64,000 nucleotides of DNA. Source: Variovorax sp. dw_308 (GTDB taxonomy: Bacteria > Pseudomonadota > Gammaproteobacteria > Burkholderiales > Burkholderiaceae_C). The DNA lies in NCBI RefSeq assembly GCF_019207085.1, contig NZ_JAATOM010000004.1, forward strand, positions 248,001 to 312,000. The letters are read 5' to 3'. Positions 15,897 through 25,891 of the stretch are shown one piece after another (position 1 is the first letter of the stretch; every line of letters begins with the position of its first letter). The notes beneath the pieces are model-generated. The model saw nothing but the letters and a program-made list of their open reading frames with translations, made no database searches and was not told the DNA's origin. The position numbers and the translations under genes are program-made.

Positions 15897-17399
15897 ATGC
15901 ACAAATTTGACGAGATGTACGAGTCGCAGCCTTACGCAGGCGCTGCGATCCGAAGCCACTACCAGCGCTACGACCAATGGCTGGCGAAGCAACCGGGCGA
16001 GGTGATGCGCTCGCGGCGCGAAGAGGCGGAGATGATTTTTCGCCGGGTCGGCATCACCTTCGCGGTGTATGGCGCCAAGGACGAGGATGGCGCCGGCACC
16101 GAGCGGCTGATCCCGTTCGACCTGCTGCCGCGCATCATCCCGGCCGACGAATGGGCCGAGATGGAAAAGGGGCTGGTGCAGCGCGTCAATGCGCTCAACC
16201 GCTTCATCCACGACGTCTACCACGACCAGGAAATCATCAAGGCCGGCATCATCCCGGCCGAGCAGATCAAGGACAACGCGCAATTCCGCCCCGAGATGAT
16301 GGGCGTGCATGTGCCGCACGACGTCTACTCGAGCATCGCCGGTATCGACATCGTGCGGGCCCCGGACGCCAACGGCAGCGGCGAGTACTACGTGCTCGAA
16401 GACAACCTGCGCGTACCCAGCGGCGTGAGCTACATGCTCGAGAACCGCAAGATGATGATGCGGCTCTTCCCCGAGCTGTTCAACCAGAACCGCGTCGCGC
16501 CTGTCGCGCACTACCCCGACCTGCTGCTGGAAACCCTGCGCGCCATCGCCCCGCCGGCCACGCCCGAGCCCACGGTGGTGGTGCTCACGCCCGGCATGTA
16601 CAACAGCGCCTACTTCGAGCATGCCTTCCTGGCCCAGCAGATGGGCGTGGAACTGGTCGAGGGACAGGACCTGTTCGTCAAGGACGACTTCGTCTACATG
16701 CGGACCACGCGGGGGCCGAGGCGGGTCGACGTGATCTACCGCCGCGTCGACGACGACTTCCTCGACCCCGAGGTGTTCCGCCCCACGTCCACGCTCGGTT
16801 GCGCCGGCCTGATGCGCGCCTACCGCGCCGGCAACGTCGCCATCTCCAATGCCGTGGGCACCGGCGTGGCCGACGACAAGTCGATCTATCCCTACGTGCC
16901 GAAGATGATCGAGTTCTACCTGAACGAAAAGCCGATCCTCAAGAACGTGCCCACCTACATGTGCCGCAACAAGGACGAACTGGAGTACGTCATCTCGAAC
17001 ATGAAGGACCTGGTCGTGAAGGAAGTGCACGGCGCTGGCGGTTACGGCATGCTGATCGGCCCGGCCGCGACGCAGGCCGAGATAGAGGACTTCAAGAAGG
17101 CCGTGCTGGCCAAGCCCGACGGCTACATCGCGCAGCCCACGCTGAGCCTGTCGAGTTCGCCCACTTTCGTGGACGCCGGCATCGCGCCGCGCCACATCGA
17201 CCTGCGGCCCTTCGTGCTGTCGGGCAAGGAAGTGCAGATGGTGCCGGGCGGCCTCACCCGGGTGGCGCTGAAGGAAGGCTCGCTGGTGGTCAACTCCTCG
17301 CAGGGCGGCGGCACCAAGGACACCTGGGTGCTCGAAGCGGACCGGCGCCCGGCCGCAGCGCCCGCGGCGCCTTCGCAATCGCAAAAGCAATCGGCATAA
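15897..17399 (+). CDS. Circularly permuted type-2 ATP-grasp protein (stand-alone, catalytically intact)
   Basis: The 500-residue protein begins MHKFDEMYESQPYAGAAIRS, behind GAAGGAGA. The predicted catalytic residues are kept: Glu168-Asp169-Asn170 in LEDNLRVPSG, a Gly-rich lysine loop at 375-383 (KEVHGAGGY), Asp435-Arg437 in HIDLRPF, and QGGGTKDTWVL at about 469-479. The family is predicted to form amide bonds (peptide tagging or small peptides), but no substrate is established. The alpha-E gene follows after 21 bases, so the two form an operon. The last residues (SQSQKQSA) recall the Ser-Gln tail of the transglutaminase at 5413. No signal peptide. Confidence 0.9.
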   Translation: MHKFDEMYESQPYAGAAIRSHYQRYDQWLAKQPGEVMRSRREEAEMIFRRVGITFAVYGAKDEDGAGTERLIPFDLLPRIIPADEWAEMEKGLVQRVNALNRFIHDVYHDQEIIKAGIIPAEQIKDNAQFRPEMMGVHVPHDVYSSIAGIDIVRAPDANGSGEYYVLEDNLRVPSGVSYMLENRKMMMRLFPELFNQNRVAPVAHYPDLLLETLRAIAPPATPEPTVVVLTPGMYNSAYFEHAFLAQQMGVELVEGQDLFVKDDFVYMRTTRGPRRVDVIYRRVDDDFLDPEVFRPTSTLGCAGLMRAYRAGNVAISNAVGTGVADDKSIYPYVPKMIEFYLNEKPILKNVPTYMCRNKDELEYVISNMKDLVVKEVHGAGGYGMLIGPAATQAEIEDFKKAVLAKPDGYIAQPTLSLSSSPTFVDAGIAPRHIDLRPFVLSGKEVQMVPGGLTRVALKEGSLVVNSSQGGGTKDTWVLEADRRPAAAPAAPSQSQKQSA

Positions 17400-17420
17400 C
17401 GACAAACGGAAAGCTCACAG

Positions 17421-18374
17421 ATGCTGTCTCGCACCGCCGATCACCTCTACTGGATGTCGCGCTACACCGAGCGCGCGGAGAACACCGCGCGCATGCTCGA
17501 TGTCAACTACCAGACCTCGCTGCTGCCGCAGTCGGCCGAAGTCGCGCAGCACGGTTGGCAAGGCCTGCTCTCCATCAGCGAACTGCTGCCTTCGTATCGC
17601 AAGACGCACGAGCAGATCGTTCCGCAACAGGTCATGGAGTTCATGGTCAAGGACGAGGACAACCCGTCGTCGATCCTGTCCTGCCTGCGCGCCGCCCGCG
17701 AGAACGCGCGCGCCGTGCGCGGTGCGCTGACCACCGAAGCCTGGGAAACGCAGAACACGACCTGGCTGGAAGTGAACCGCATGCTGCGCGCGGGCGATTT
17801 CGAACGCGACCCGGGCCAGTTCTTCGAATGGGTGAAGTTCCGCTCGCACTTGTCGCGCGGCGTCACGCTCGGCACGATGCTGCAGGACGAGGCCTTCTAC
17901 TTCTCGCGTCTGGGCACCTTCCTGGAGCGGGCCGACAACACGGCGCGCCTGGTCGACGTGAAGTTCCATGCAATGAACAGCGAGTTCTTCGGCCAGGGCG
18001 CCAGCGACCAGGAGTACGACTTCTATCACTGGAGCGCGATCCTGCGCAGCGTCTCGGCCTTCGAGGTGTACCGCAAGGTGTACCGTGACGTGATCAAGCC
18101 GGAGCGCGTGGCCGAGTTGCTGATCCTGCGCGCCGACATGCCCCGTTCATTGCATGCGAGCCTGGCGGAGGTGGTGGCCAACTTGGCGAAGGTGGCGAAC
18201 GACCAGAGTGCGGAGACGCAGCGGCGTGCGGGCAAGCTGCTGGCCGATTTGCAGTACGCGCGGGTGGACGAGATCCTGGCGACGGGGTTGCATGCGTACC
18301 TGACGCAGTTCCTGGATCGGGTAAATGAGCTGGGGTGGCGGATCAGCCAGGATTTCCTGGTGCCGACGCACTGA
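17421..18374 (+). CDS. Alpha-E domain-containing protein
   Basis: The 317-residue all-helical protein starts MLSRTADHLYWMSRYTERAE, the hallmark of the alpha-E (DUF403) family. That family is always found next to, or fused with, circularly permuted ATP-grasp proteins and transglutaminases. It follows the ATP-grasp gene after 21 bases and is closed by a strong terminator. Its biochemical role is unknown. A paralogue forms the C-terminal third of the 6898-9588 fusion (FWLGRYTERAENA). No membrane segment or signal peptide is seen. Confidence 0.9.
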   Translation: MLSRTADHLYWMSRYTERAENTARMLDVNYQTSLLPQSAEVAQHGWQGLLSISELLPSYRKTHEQIVPQQVMEFMVKDEDNPSSILSCLRAARENARAVRGALTTEAWETQNTTWLEVNRMLRAGDFERDPGQFFEWVKFRSHLSRGVTLGTMLQDEAFYFSRLGTFLERADNTARLVDVKFHAMNSEFFGQGASDQEYDFYHWSAILRSVSAFEVYRKVYRDVIKPERVAELLILRADMPRSLHASLAEVVANLAKVANDQSAETQRRAGKLLADLQYARVDEILATGLHAYLTQFLDRVNELGWRISQDFLVPTH

Positions 18375-18410
18375 GGGCCGACCGGCCGGGTCTTGCAAGC
18401 CGGTTGCCGC

Positions 18411-18445
18411 AAAGCGCCACTGATATGAATCAGTGGCGCTTTTTA
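18411..18445 (+). terminator. Rho-independent terminator of the ATP-grasp/alpha-E operon
   Basis: A perfect 14-base stem (18411-18424 AAAGCGCCACTGAT, 18429-18442 its reverse complement) encloses the loop ATGA and ends in a T run (18440-18444). It lies 37 bases after the alpha-E stop. Because the stem also begins with three A residues, it could work weakly on the other strand for transcripts from glpK. Confidence 0.9.
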
Positions 18446-18695
18446 CTTTGTGCCTTGGCTCGCTGCCGCGCGAAGGAGGTTCAAGCCTCGATGCGGCGAC
18501 AAGAACTTGACGTCACGCGTCATCGTCCGCGGCTTCCAGGAGTGCCTTGTCGTCCAATCCTTTCACGCCCAATGCCAGCCCGCCACGTCCGTGGAAAACT
18601 GGCAACCGGGGCGCCCTTGCGTGGTTTTCATGCTTCGAGTTCCGGAGTCGATGTCGTACAGAATTCTGTCTTCGATGAGAGCCGGTCAATGCGGT
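18446..18695. other. Intergenic stretch between the terminator and glpK
   Basis: Apart from the possible antitoxin remnant at 18513-18611, I see no gene, hairpin or promoter that can be defended. The base composition is slightly less GC-rich than the flanking genes. It forms the 3' side of glpK. Confidence 0.5.
18513..18611 (-). pseudogene. Possible C-terminal remnant of a VapB-type antitoxin gene
   Basis: On the minus strand the frame ending at TGA 18513-18515 reads RLPVFHGRGGLALGVKGLDD and then KALLEAADDDA. This resembles the toxin-binding tail of VapB antitoxins, which typically carry a 'GxGGLxPGVDLxxNAALxxxMD' segment. Upstream the frame shows no ribbon-helix-helix domain and no plausible start, and there is no PIN-domain toxin downstream. 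If real, it is a scar of a lost toxin-antitoxin module. The identification rests on a 31-residue pattern and is tentative. Confidence 0.3.
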
Positions 18696-20192
18696 TCACT
18701 GCAACACAGTCTGCCGCACGGCATGCTCCCACCGCGCCATCGCCGCATCAGCTTGCGCGCGGCTCCAGGTCGGCAGGAAGCGCCGCTCCACCTTCCACAG
18801 GTTCGAGAGCTGCGACACGTCGCTGTAGATGCCGGTCGACAAGCCGGCAAGGTACGCGGCACCCAGGGCCGTCGTCTCGGTCATCTCCGGCCGCACGACC
18901 GGAATCCCCAGCAGGTCCGCCTGGAACTGCATCAGCAGATCGTTGACGCTGGCCCCGCCGTCCACGCGCAGTTCGGCCACCGGCATGCCGCCGGCCGCGA
19001 CCGCATCGCGGCTCATGGCCTGGAGCAGCGCGGCGCTCTGGTAGGCGATGCTTTCCAGCGCGGCGCGCGCGACATGGCCGAGCGTCGTGCCGCGCGTGAG
19101 GCCTGTAATCGTGCCGCGCGCATCCGCATTCCAGTAGGGCGCGCCAAGGCCGGTGAAGGCCGGCACCATCATCACGCCGCCCGCATCGGGCACGCTTTCG
19201 GCCAGGGCTTGCACCTGTGCGCTGCCTTCGATCGCCTTAAGGCCGTCGCGCAGCCACTGCACGACGGCGCCGCCCACGAACACGCTGCCCTCCATCGCGT
19301 ACTGCGGTGTCGTGCCGGTCTGCGCGGCGCTGGTCACGAGCAGGCCGTTGTGCGAAGGCTGGAACTCCCCGCCGGTGTGCATCAGCATGAAGCAGCCAGT
19401 GCCATAGGTGTTCTTGGCCATGCCGGCCTCGAAGCAGGCTTGGCCGAAGAGTGCGCTCTGCTGGTCGCCGGCGACGCCTCCGATCGGGATGGGGCGGCCC
19501 AGCGACGCGACCTCCACATCGGCGAAATGGGCGCTTGAGGGCTTCACCTCGGGCATCAGCGATTCGGGGATGTCGAGCGCCTTGAGCAGTTCGGCGTCCC
19601 AGGTGTTGGTGTGCACGTTGAAGAGCATCGTGCGCGAGGCGTTGCTCACGTCGGTGACATGCACCTTGCCGCCGGTGAGCTGCCAGATGAGCCAGCTGTC
19701 GACGGTGCCGAAAGCCAGTTCGCCGCGATCGGCCGCCGCGCGCGCATCCGGAACGTTGTCCAGCAGCCAGCGCAACTTCGTGCCGGAGAAGTAGGCGTCG
19801 ATGACGAGGCCGGTCTTGTCGCGGATGGTCTCCGTCAGGCCTTCCTCGCGCAGGCGCGCGCACATGGGCTCGGCGCGGCGGTCCTGCCAGACGATGGCGT
19901 TGTGCACCGGCTCGCCGGTCTTGCGGTTCCACAGCAGAGTGGTTTCGCGCTGGTTGGTGATGCCGGCGGCATGGATGTCCCTCGCCGTCAAGCCGCCCTT
20001 GAGCAGTGCCTCGCGCGCGGTGGCGACCTGGCTTTCCCAGATTTCCTTGGGGTCGTGCTCCACCCAGCCGGGCTGGGGGTAGATCTGCGTCAGTTCGCGC
20101 TGGGCCATCGAGACGATGCGGCCGATGCGGTCGAACACGATGCTGCGTGAGCTGGAGGTGCCCTGGTCAAGGGCCAACAAGTAGGCGGTCAT
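18696..20192 (-). CDS. glpK: Glycerol kinase
   Basis: The 498-residue protein has the length and motifs of GlpK of the FGGY carbohydrate kinase family: [19 protein letters not shown] at the N-terminus (phosphate binding), [20 protein letters not shown], and the FGGY C-terminal signature region around [13 protein letters not shown] and [17 protein letters not shown]. It phosphorylates glycerol to sn-glycerol-3-phosphate. The start ATG at 20192 overlaps the stop of glpR (20189) by four bases, so the two are translationally coupled. The frame is open further upstream, inside glpR, but that is not used. Confidence 0.97.
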   Translation of the reverse strand: MTAYLLALDQGTSSSRSIVFDRIGRIVSMAQRELTQIYPQPGWVEHDPKEIWESQVATAREALLKGGLTARDIHAAGITNQRETTLLWNRKTGEPVHNAIVWQDRRAEPMCARLREEGLTETIRDKTGLVIDAYFSGTKLRWLLDNVPDARAAADRGELAFGTVDSWLIWQLTGGKVHVTDVSNASRTMLFNVHTNTWDAELLKALDIPESLMPEVKPSSAHFADVEVASLGRPIPIGGVAGDQQSALFGQACFEAGMAKNTYGTGCFMLMHTGGEFQPSHNGLLVTSAAQTGTTPQYAMEGSVFVGGAVVQWLRDGLKAIEGSAQVQALAESVPDAGGVMMVPAFTGLGAPYWNADARGTITGLTRGTTLGHVARAALESIAYQSAALLQAMSRDAVAAGGMPVAELRVDGGASVNDLLMQFQADLLGIPVVRPEMTETTALGAAYLAGLSTGIYSDVSQLSNLWKVERRFLPTWSRAQADAAMARWEHAVRQTVLQ

Positions 20193-20956
20193 GCGATTTC
20201 CAGGCGGACTTGCGCGCGCGCCAGCAGGTCGGGGTAGGGCGTTGGCGGTGGCGCGTCGGTGAACAGGCGGTCGATCTGCGAGAGGTGCCCCAGCTGGATC
20301 ATCGCCGGTCGGTTGAACTTGCTGACATCGGTGGCAAGCCAGACCTCGCGCGCCTGCGCAATGATGGTCTGCGCGACCTTCACCTCGCGCAGGTCGAAGT
20401 CGCGCAGCGACCCGTCGGACTCGATGCTCGACACGCCGATCAGCGCGATGTCGACCTTGAACTGGCGAATGAAATCGACCGTGGCTTCGCCCACGATGGC
20501 GCGGTCGCGCGGCCGTACCGAGCCGCCGGCCACGATCACCTCGCACTGCGGGTTGTCGCTGAGGATGGCCGCCACGTTGAGGTTGTTGGTGATCACGCGC
20601 AGGCCGCTGTGGCGCAGCAGCGCCTTGGCGATGGCCTCGGTCGTGGTGCCGATGTTGAGGATCAGCGAGCAGTTGTTCGGCACCTGGCCGGCGACGGCGC
20701 GGGCGATGCGTGCCTTGCCCTCAGCGTGCAGCGTCTCGCGCTGCTGGTAGCCGATGTTCTCGGTGGTCGAACTCGGGACGCGCACGCCGCCGTGGAAGCG
20801 CGTCAGCAGGCCGTCGTCGGCCAGTCGCTGCACGTCGCGGCGCACCGTCTGCAGCGTGACGTCGAGCATCTCCGCCAACTCGTCGACCGTGACCGAACCG
20901 CGCTCGCGCACCGTGTCGAGGAGGTGGATTTGCCGGGGGTTGGTGTTGGACGACAT
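20189..20956 (-). CDS. glpR: DeoR-family regulator of glycerol metabolism
   Basis: The 255-residue protein has an N-terminal DeoR helix-turn-helix ([20 protein letters not shown]) and the DeoRC sensor domain, with the phosphosugar-binding [14 protein letters not shown] and [12 protein letters not shown] motifs. It lies first on the minus strand, overlapping glpK, and is divergent from glpD and the transporter operon. By family knowledge GlpR is released from DNA by glycerol-3-phosphate (or glycerol). It most likely represses both directions from the 109-base intergenic region, where CGAAA direct repeats are seen. Confidence 0.92.
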   Translation of the reverse strand: MSSNTNPRQIHLLDTVRERGSVTVDELAEMLDVTLQTVRRDVQRLADDGLLTRFHGGVRVPSSTTENIGYQQRETLHAEGKARIARAVAGQVPNNCSLILNIGTTTEAIAKALLRHSGLRVITNNLNVAAILSDNPQCEVIVAGGSVRPRDRAIVGEATVDFIRQFKVDIALIGVSSIESDGSLRDFDLREVKVAQTIIAQAREVWLATDVSKFNRPAMIQLGHLSQIDRLFTDAPPPTPYPDLLARAQVRLEIA

Positions 20957-20980
20957 GTGGCTGGCGTGGGGTGAAAACTT

Positions 20981-21030
20981 TATAAAACGAAAAGAAACGA
21001 ATGCCTCTAAGGGAAAACTCCCACGAAAAG
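20981..21030. promoter_or_regulatory. Candidate GlpR operator region (CGAAA direct repeats)
   Basis: Between glpR and glpD the AT-rich stretch TATAAAACGAAAAGAAACGA at 20981-21000 carries two CGAAA/ACGAA units. A second ACGAAAAG occurs at 21023-21030, 36 bases after the first (20987-20994). DeoR-type GlpR proteins bind repeats with a TTCG/CGAA core, so these are reasonable operators for both divergent transcripts. Exact promoter boxes cannot be fixed. Confidence 0.45.
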
Positions 21031-21065
21031 CGAGCATTAAGGAATAAGAATGAACAAATTCGCAA

Positions 21066-22667
21066 ATGCAATGCACCCCAGCCGTGAGCGTCAATCCTTC
21101 ATCCGAGCCGGGTCGCGACATCGATTGCGACGTGCTGATCGTGGGCGGAGGCATCAACGGTTGCGGCATTGCGCGGGATCTGGCGGGGCGGGGCTGGCGC
21201 GTGGTCCTTTGCGAGAAAGACGACCTGGCCTCGCACACATCATCGTCCTCCACCAAGCTGATCCATGGCGGCCTGCGATATCTCGAGTACTACGAGTTTT
21301 CTCTTGTGCGCAAGGCATTGCAAGAGCGCGAGGTGCTGCTCAAGAGCGCGCCGCACATCATGTGGCCGCTGCGCTTCGTCATGCCGCATGACCCGTCGAT
21401 GCGGCCGGCCTGGATGATCCGGATCGGGCTGTTCATGTACGACCACCTTGCCAGACGTGAAGTGCTGCCGGGCTCGCGCACGGTCAAGCTGCGCCAGCAC
21501 GCGGCCGGTGCGCCGTTGAAGAAGAGCTACAAGCGCGGCTTCGTCTACTCCGATGGCTGGGTGGACGACGCGCGCCTGGTGGTGCTCAACGCGCTCGATG
21601 CGCGGGAGCGCGGCGCGCAGGTGTTCACGCGAACGCGTTGCGTGGCGGCGCAGCGCGGCAGCGACGGCTGGGTCGCGACGCTCGAAGGCGCCGATGGCTC
21701 GCGTACCGTGCGGGCGAGGGCCGTGGTCAACGCGGCCGGCCCGTGGGCCGAATCGTTCTTGCGCAGCGTGGCCCATTCGGCGCGCGGCGAAACGCTGGCC
21801 ACCAAGAGCCTGCGCCTGGTGAAGGGCAGCCACATCGTGGTGCCGCGCGTGTTCACGCATGACCATGCCTACATCTTCCAGAACCCCGACAAGCGGATCA
21901 TCTTCGCGATTCCCTACGAGCGCGACTTCACGCTGATCGGCACCACCGACATCGAGATCGAAGGCGACGATCCCGCCGGCGCGCACATCACCGAGGACGA
22001 GATCGCCTACCTGTGCACGCAGGCCAGCCGCTATTTCGAGAAGCCGATCGAGCCAGCCGATGTGGCATGGAGCTACTCCGGCGTGCGCCCGCTGCTCGAC
22101 GACGACTCCGGCGACCCGTCAGCCGTGACGCGCGACTACCTGCTGGAACCCAACAGCGAAGCGGCGCCGCTGATGTCGGTATGGGGCGGCAAGATCACGA
22201 CCTTCCGCAAGCTGGCCGAAGACGCTGCCGACGAGGTCAGCCGCATGCTGGGCGATGCGCGCCCGGCGTGGACCGACGGCGCATTCCTCGCGGGTGGCGA
22301 TCTCTCGTCATGGATCGGCAAAGCCGAGAAGCCAGATACGGATTTCGAGCGATTCGTGGCGGCGGTGCAGCAGAAGCGTGCATGGCTGCCGGCAGCGCTT
22401 GCCCGGCGGCTCGCCCGCGCTTATGGTGCACGCCTCGCTCTCGTGCTGGGCGATGCGATGTCGATGTCCGACATGGGCGCCGAAGTGGCGCCGGGGCTTC
22501 ATGAGCGCGAGCTGCGGTACCTGCAATCCAGCGAATGGGCGACAACTGCCCAGGACGTGCTGTGGCGCCGGTCCAAGCTGGGCCTGCATTACAGCCCCGC
22601 GGAGCGCGCCGCGGTCGAGGCCTGGTTCGACAGAATAAAAACCGAGGGGATCAACGCATGCAACTGA
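21066..22667 (+). CDS. glpD: FAD-dependent glycerol-3-phosphate dehydrogenase
   Basis: The 533-residue protein carries the FAD dinucleotide fold VLIVGGGINGCG at 23-34, followed by FSLVRKALQER, the WGGKITTFRKLAEDAADEV segment and the GlpD C-terminal domain. It oxidises glycerol-3-phosphate to dihydroxyacetone phosphate at the inner membrane and passes electrons to quinone. The only good Shine-Dalgarno (AAGGA, 21039-21043) stands before an out-of-frame ATG at 21050, so the true start may be the ATG at 21066 or the GTG at 21084. It is the first gene of the glycerol uptake operon and overlaps the next gene by ten bases. Confidence 0.95.
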   Translation: MQCTPAVSVNPSSEPGRDIDCDVLIVGGGINGCGIARDLAGRGWRVVLCEKDDLASHTSSSSTKLIHGGLRYLEYYEFSLVRKALQEREVLLKSAPHIMWPLRFVMPHDPSMRPAWMIRIGLFMYDHLARREVLPGSRTVKLRQHAAGAPLKKSYKRGFVYSDGWVDDARLVVLNALDARERGAQVFTRTRCVAAQRGSDGWVATLEGADGSRTVRARAVVNAAGPWAESFLRSVAHSARGETLATKSLRLVKGSHIVVPRVFTHDHAYIFQNPDKRIIFAIPYERDFTLIGTTDIEIEGDDPAGAHITEDEIAYLCTQASRYFEKPIEPADVAWSYSGVRPLLDDDSGDPSAVTRDYLLEPNSEAAPLMSVWGGKITTFRKLAEDAADEVSRMLGDARPAWTDGAFLAGGDLSSWIGKAEKPDTDFERFVAAVQQKRAWLPAALARRLARAYGARLALVLGDAMSMSDMGAEVAPGLHERELRYLQSSEWATTAQDVLWRRSKLGLHYSPAERAAVEAWFDRIKTEGINACN

Positions 22668-23731
22668 AGCTGGAGCGTGTCACCAAGAAGGTCGGCGCAC
22701 AGACATGGCTCTATGAGCAGAGCATTGCGCCGACCACGGGCGCCGTCACGGTCCTGTTGGGCGCCACGCAATCGGGCAAGACCAGCCTGATGCGCCTGAT
22801 GGCGGGCCTCGACGCGCCGACCCAAGGCAAGGTGACTGTCAACGGCGCGGACGTGACCGGCATGCCGGTGCGCCAGCGCAACGTGGCCATGGTCTACCAG
22901 CAGTTCATCAACTATCCGTCGCTCACGGTGGCCGACAACATCGCGTCGCCGTTGAGGCTGCGCGGCGAGAAAGACATCCTCACGCGCGTGAAGGCTCTGG
23001 CCGACAAGCTGCACATCGGCATGTTCCTCGACCGCTACCCGCAGGAGCTGTCGGGCGGGCAGCAGCAGCGCGTGGCGCTGGCCCGCGCGCTCGCCAAGAA
23101 CGCGCCCCTGATGCTGCTCGACGAACCGCTGGTCAACCTCGACTACAAACTGCGCGAGGGGCTGCGAGAAGAACTCGCCCAGCTTTTCGCGAGCGGCGAC
23201 TCGACCGTGATCTATGCCACCACCGAACCCGGCGAGGCACTGCTGCTGGGCGGCTACACCGCGGTCCTCGATGCCGGCGAACTGCTCCAGTACGGACCGA
23301 CCGCTGAAGTCTTCCATGCGCCTCAGTCCTTGCGCGTGGCGCGTGCCTTCAGCGACCCGCCGATGAATCTGCTCGCAGGGCGCGTCGTCGCCGGCGGCGT
23401 GCAACTCGAAGGCGGGCCGTTGCTGCCATTGACGCTGCCCGCCGGCACAGAGGGAACCGTCGTTGTGGGCTTGCGCGCCAGCGCATTGAACGTGAACGCG
23501 GGCGAGGGCGACATCTCGCTGTCGGGCAAGGTGGAGCTGGCGGAGATCTCGGGCTCGGACACCTTCGTCCACGTGCATACCGTGGTCGGCGAGCTTGTCG
23601 CGCAACTCACCGGCGTGCACAAGCTCGACCTCAACGAAGCGATCACGCTCTATTTCACGGCGAACCAGGCCTACGTGTTCGACGGGTCCGGCAAGCTGTC
23701 CGTGGCGCCTGCATGGCGCAGGGCGCAGTGA
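22658..23731 (+). CDS. glpS: Glycerol ABC transporter ATP-binding protein GlpS
   Basis: The 357-residue ABC ATPase has Walker A GATQSGKT (35-42), the signature LSGGQQQRVALARALA, Walker B LMLLDEPLVNLDY and a C-terminal TOBE-like domain. By order and type it matches glpS of the glycerol transporter described in Rhizobium leguminosarum (glpSTPQUV). It overlaps the end of glpD by ten bases and is followed by a second ATPase, so the transporter should have two different nucleotide-binding subunits. Confidence 0.9.
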   Translation: MQLKLERVTKKVGAQTWLYEQSIAPTTGAVTVLLGATQSGKTSLMRLMAGLDAPTQGKVTVNGADVTGMPVRQRNVAMVYQQFINYPSLTVADNIASPLRLRGEKDILTRVKALADKLHIGMFLDRYPQELSGGQQQRVALARALAKNAPLMLLDEPLVNLDYKLREGLREELAQLFASGDSTVIYATTEPGEALLLGGYTAVLDAGELLQYGPTAEVFHAPQSLRVARAFSDPPMNLLAGRVVAGGVQLEGGPLLPLTLPAGTEGTVVVGLRASALNVNAGEGDISLSGKVELAEISGSDTFVHVHTVVGELVAQLTGVHKLDLNEAITLYFTANQAYVFDGSGKLSVAPAWRRAQ

Positions 23732-23744
23732 GGTAGACGCAGCC

Positions 23745-24815
23745 ATGTCCCGCATCGACCTAGACCTCGCCCACGCCTACCGGCCCAACCCCCGGCAAGA
23801 GAGTGACTACGCGCTGCTGCCGCTGAAGATGAGCTTCCGCGACGGCGGCGCCTATGCGCTGCTCGGCCCCTCCGGCTGCGGCAAGACCACGATGCTCAAC
23901 ATCATCTCGGGCCTGCTCAAGCCCTCGCAGGGCACGGTGACATTCGATGGCCGCGACGTCACCAACGCCACGCCGCAAGACCGCAACATCGCGCAGGTGT
24001 TCCAGTTTCCGGTGATCTACGACACGATGACCGTGGCGCAGAACCTGGCCTTTCCGCTGCGCAACCGCAAGGTGCCGGAAGACCAGATCAAAAAGCGCGT
24101 CGGCGAGATCGCGGAGATGCTGGAGATGAGCGGGCAGCTGAACCAACGCGCGGCAGGGCTCGCGGCGGATGCCAAGCAAAAGATCTCCCTGGGGCGCGGC
24201 CTGGTGCGCAGCGATGTCTCGGCCGTGCTGTTCGACGAGCCGCTCACCGTGATCGATCCGCACCTCAAGTGGCAGCTGCGGCGCAAGCTCAAGCAGATCC
24301 ACCGCGAGTTGAAACTCACGCTCATCTACGTCACGCACGACCAGGTGGAGGCGCTGACCTTCGCCGAAGAAGTGGTGGTGATGACGCGCGGCAAGGCGGT
24401 GCAGGTCGGCAGCGCCGAGGCCTTGTTCGAACGGCCGGCGCATACCTTCGTCGGCCATTTCATCGGCTCGCCGGGCATGAACTTCCTGGCGGCGCACAGC
24501 GCGGCCGGCCTGCTCGAAGTCGCGGGCACGCGCTTGCGCGCGCCACGCCAGCTGCCGGACGGTCCGCTCAAGGTCGGCATCCGGCCGGAGTACGTCAAGC
24601 TCGCGGCGCCTCAAGCGCCCGGCGCCGTGCCGGCCAGGGTGACGCTGGTGCAGGACGTCGGCACGCACCTGATGCTGACCGCCGAGGCAGGCGGGGTGCT
24701 GCTCAAGGTGCGCCTGCATTCCGATGCGCCGGCCCCGGCCGTGGGCGAGACCACGTGGCTGCAAGTCGTCGACGACCATACCTGCTACTACCAGAACGAA
24801 GAACTGGTCGCATAA
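23745..24815 (+). CDS. glpT: Glycerol ABC transporter ATP-binding protein GlpT
   Basis: The 356-residue ABC ATPase has Walker A GPSGCGKT (41-48), Walker B SAVLFDEPLTVIDPH and the switch His in YVTHDQVEALTFAEE. The usual LSGGQ signature is replaced by LAADAKQKISLGRG, so one of the two composite ATP sites is expected to be non-canonical when it pairs with GlpS, whose signature is intact. It should not be confused with the unrelated E. coli GlpT antiporter. It starts 14 bases after glpS. Confidence 0.9.
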   Translation: MSRIDLDLAHAYRPNPRQESDYALLPLKMSFRDGGAYALLGPSGCGKTTMLNIISGLLKPSQGTVTFDGRDVTNATPQDRNIAQVFQFPVIYDTMTVAQNLAFPLRNRKVPEDQIKKRVGEIAEMLEMSGQLNQRAAGLAADAKQKISLGRGLVRSDVSAVLFDEPLTVIDPHLKWQLRRKLKQIHRELKLTLIYVTHDQVEALTFAEEVVVMTRGKAVQVGSAEALFERPAHTFVGHFIGSPGMNFLAAHSAAGLLEVAGTRLRAPRQLPDGPLKVGIRPEYVKLAAPQAPGAVPARVTLVQDVGTHLMLTAEAGGVLLKVRLHSDAPAPAVGETTWLQVVDDHTCYYQNEELVA

Positions 24816-24825
24816 GGGGAAGCAC

Positions 24826-25716
<891 letters not shown>

Positions 25717-25748
25717 CTTGCTACCTTTGTGGGGGTGATCACGCCGAC

Positions 25749-25818
25749 GGCGTACTCCACTCCGCGAATGTCCCCCGGCCTGCGGCCTCCTCCTTTATTT
25801 CGCTGCGTGGAGCACACC
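25749..25818 (+). repeat. REP-like unit 1 (70 bases) with imperfect terminal inverted repeats
   Basis: The unit is bounded by GGCGTACTCCAC (25749-25760) and GTGGAGCACACC (25807-25818), which pair at ten of twelve positions. Its core (25761-25807) contains the GGCCTGCGGCC motif and a TTTATTTCGC end. The same 47-base core occurs in reverse complement, without mismatch, in unit 2. Confidence 0.85.
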
Positions 25819-25891
25819 ATCGACGTGATCCAGATGCGCAGTGGTCGCTCGACCGGTGCCAACGCGGACCGTTCCACGTGTCGGGGACATC

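Noticed and set aside
21050-21391. 113-codon frame behind the AAGGA site upstream of glpD
   Set aside because: After the first 15 codons it is an out-of-frame shadow of glpD. It is kept only as an observation about the glpD start.
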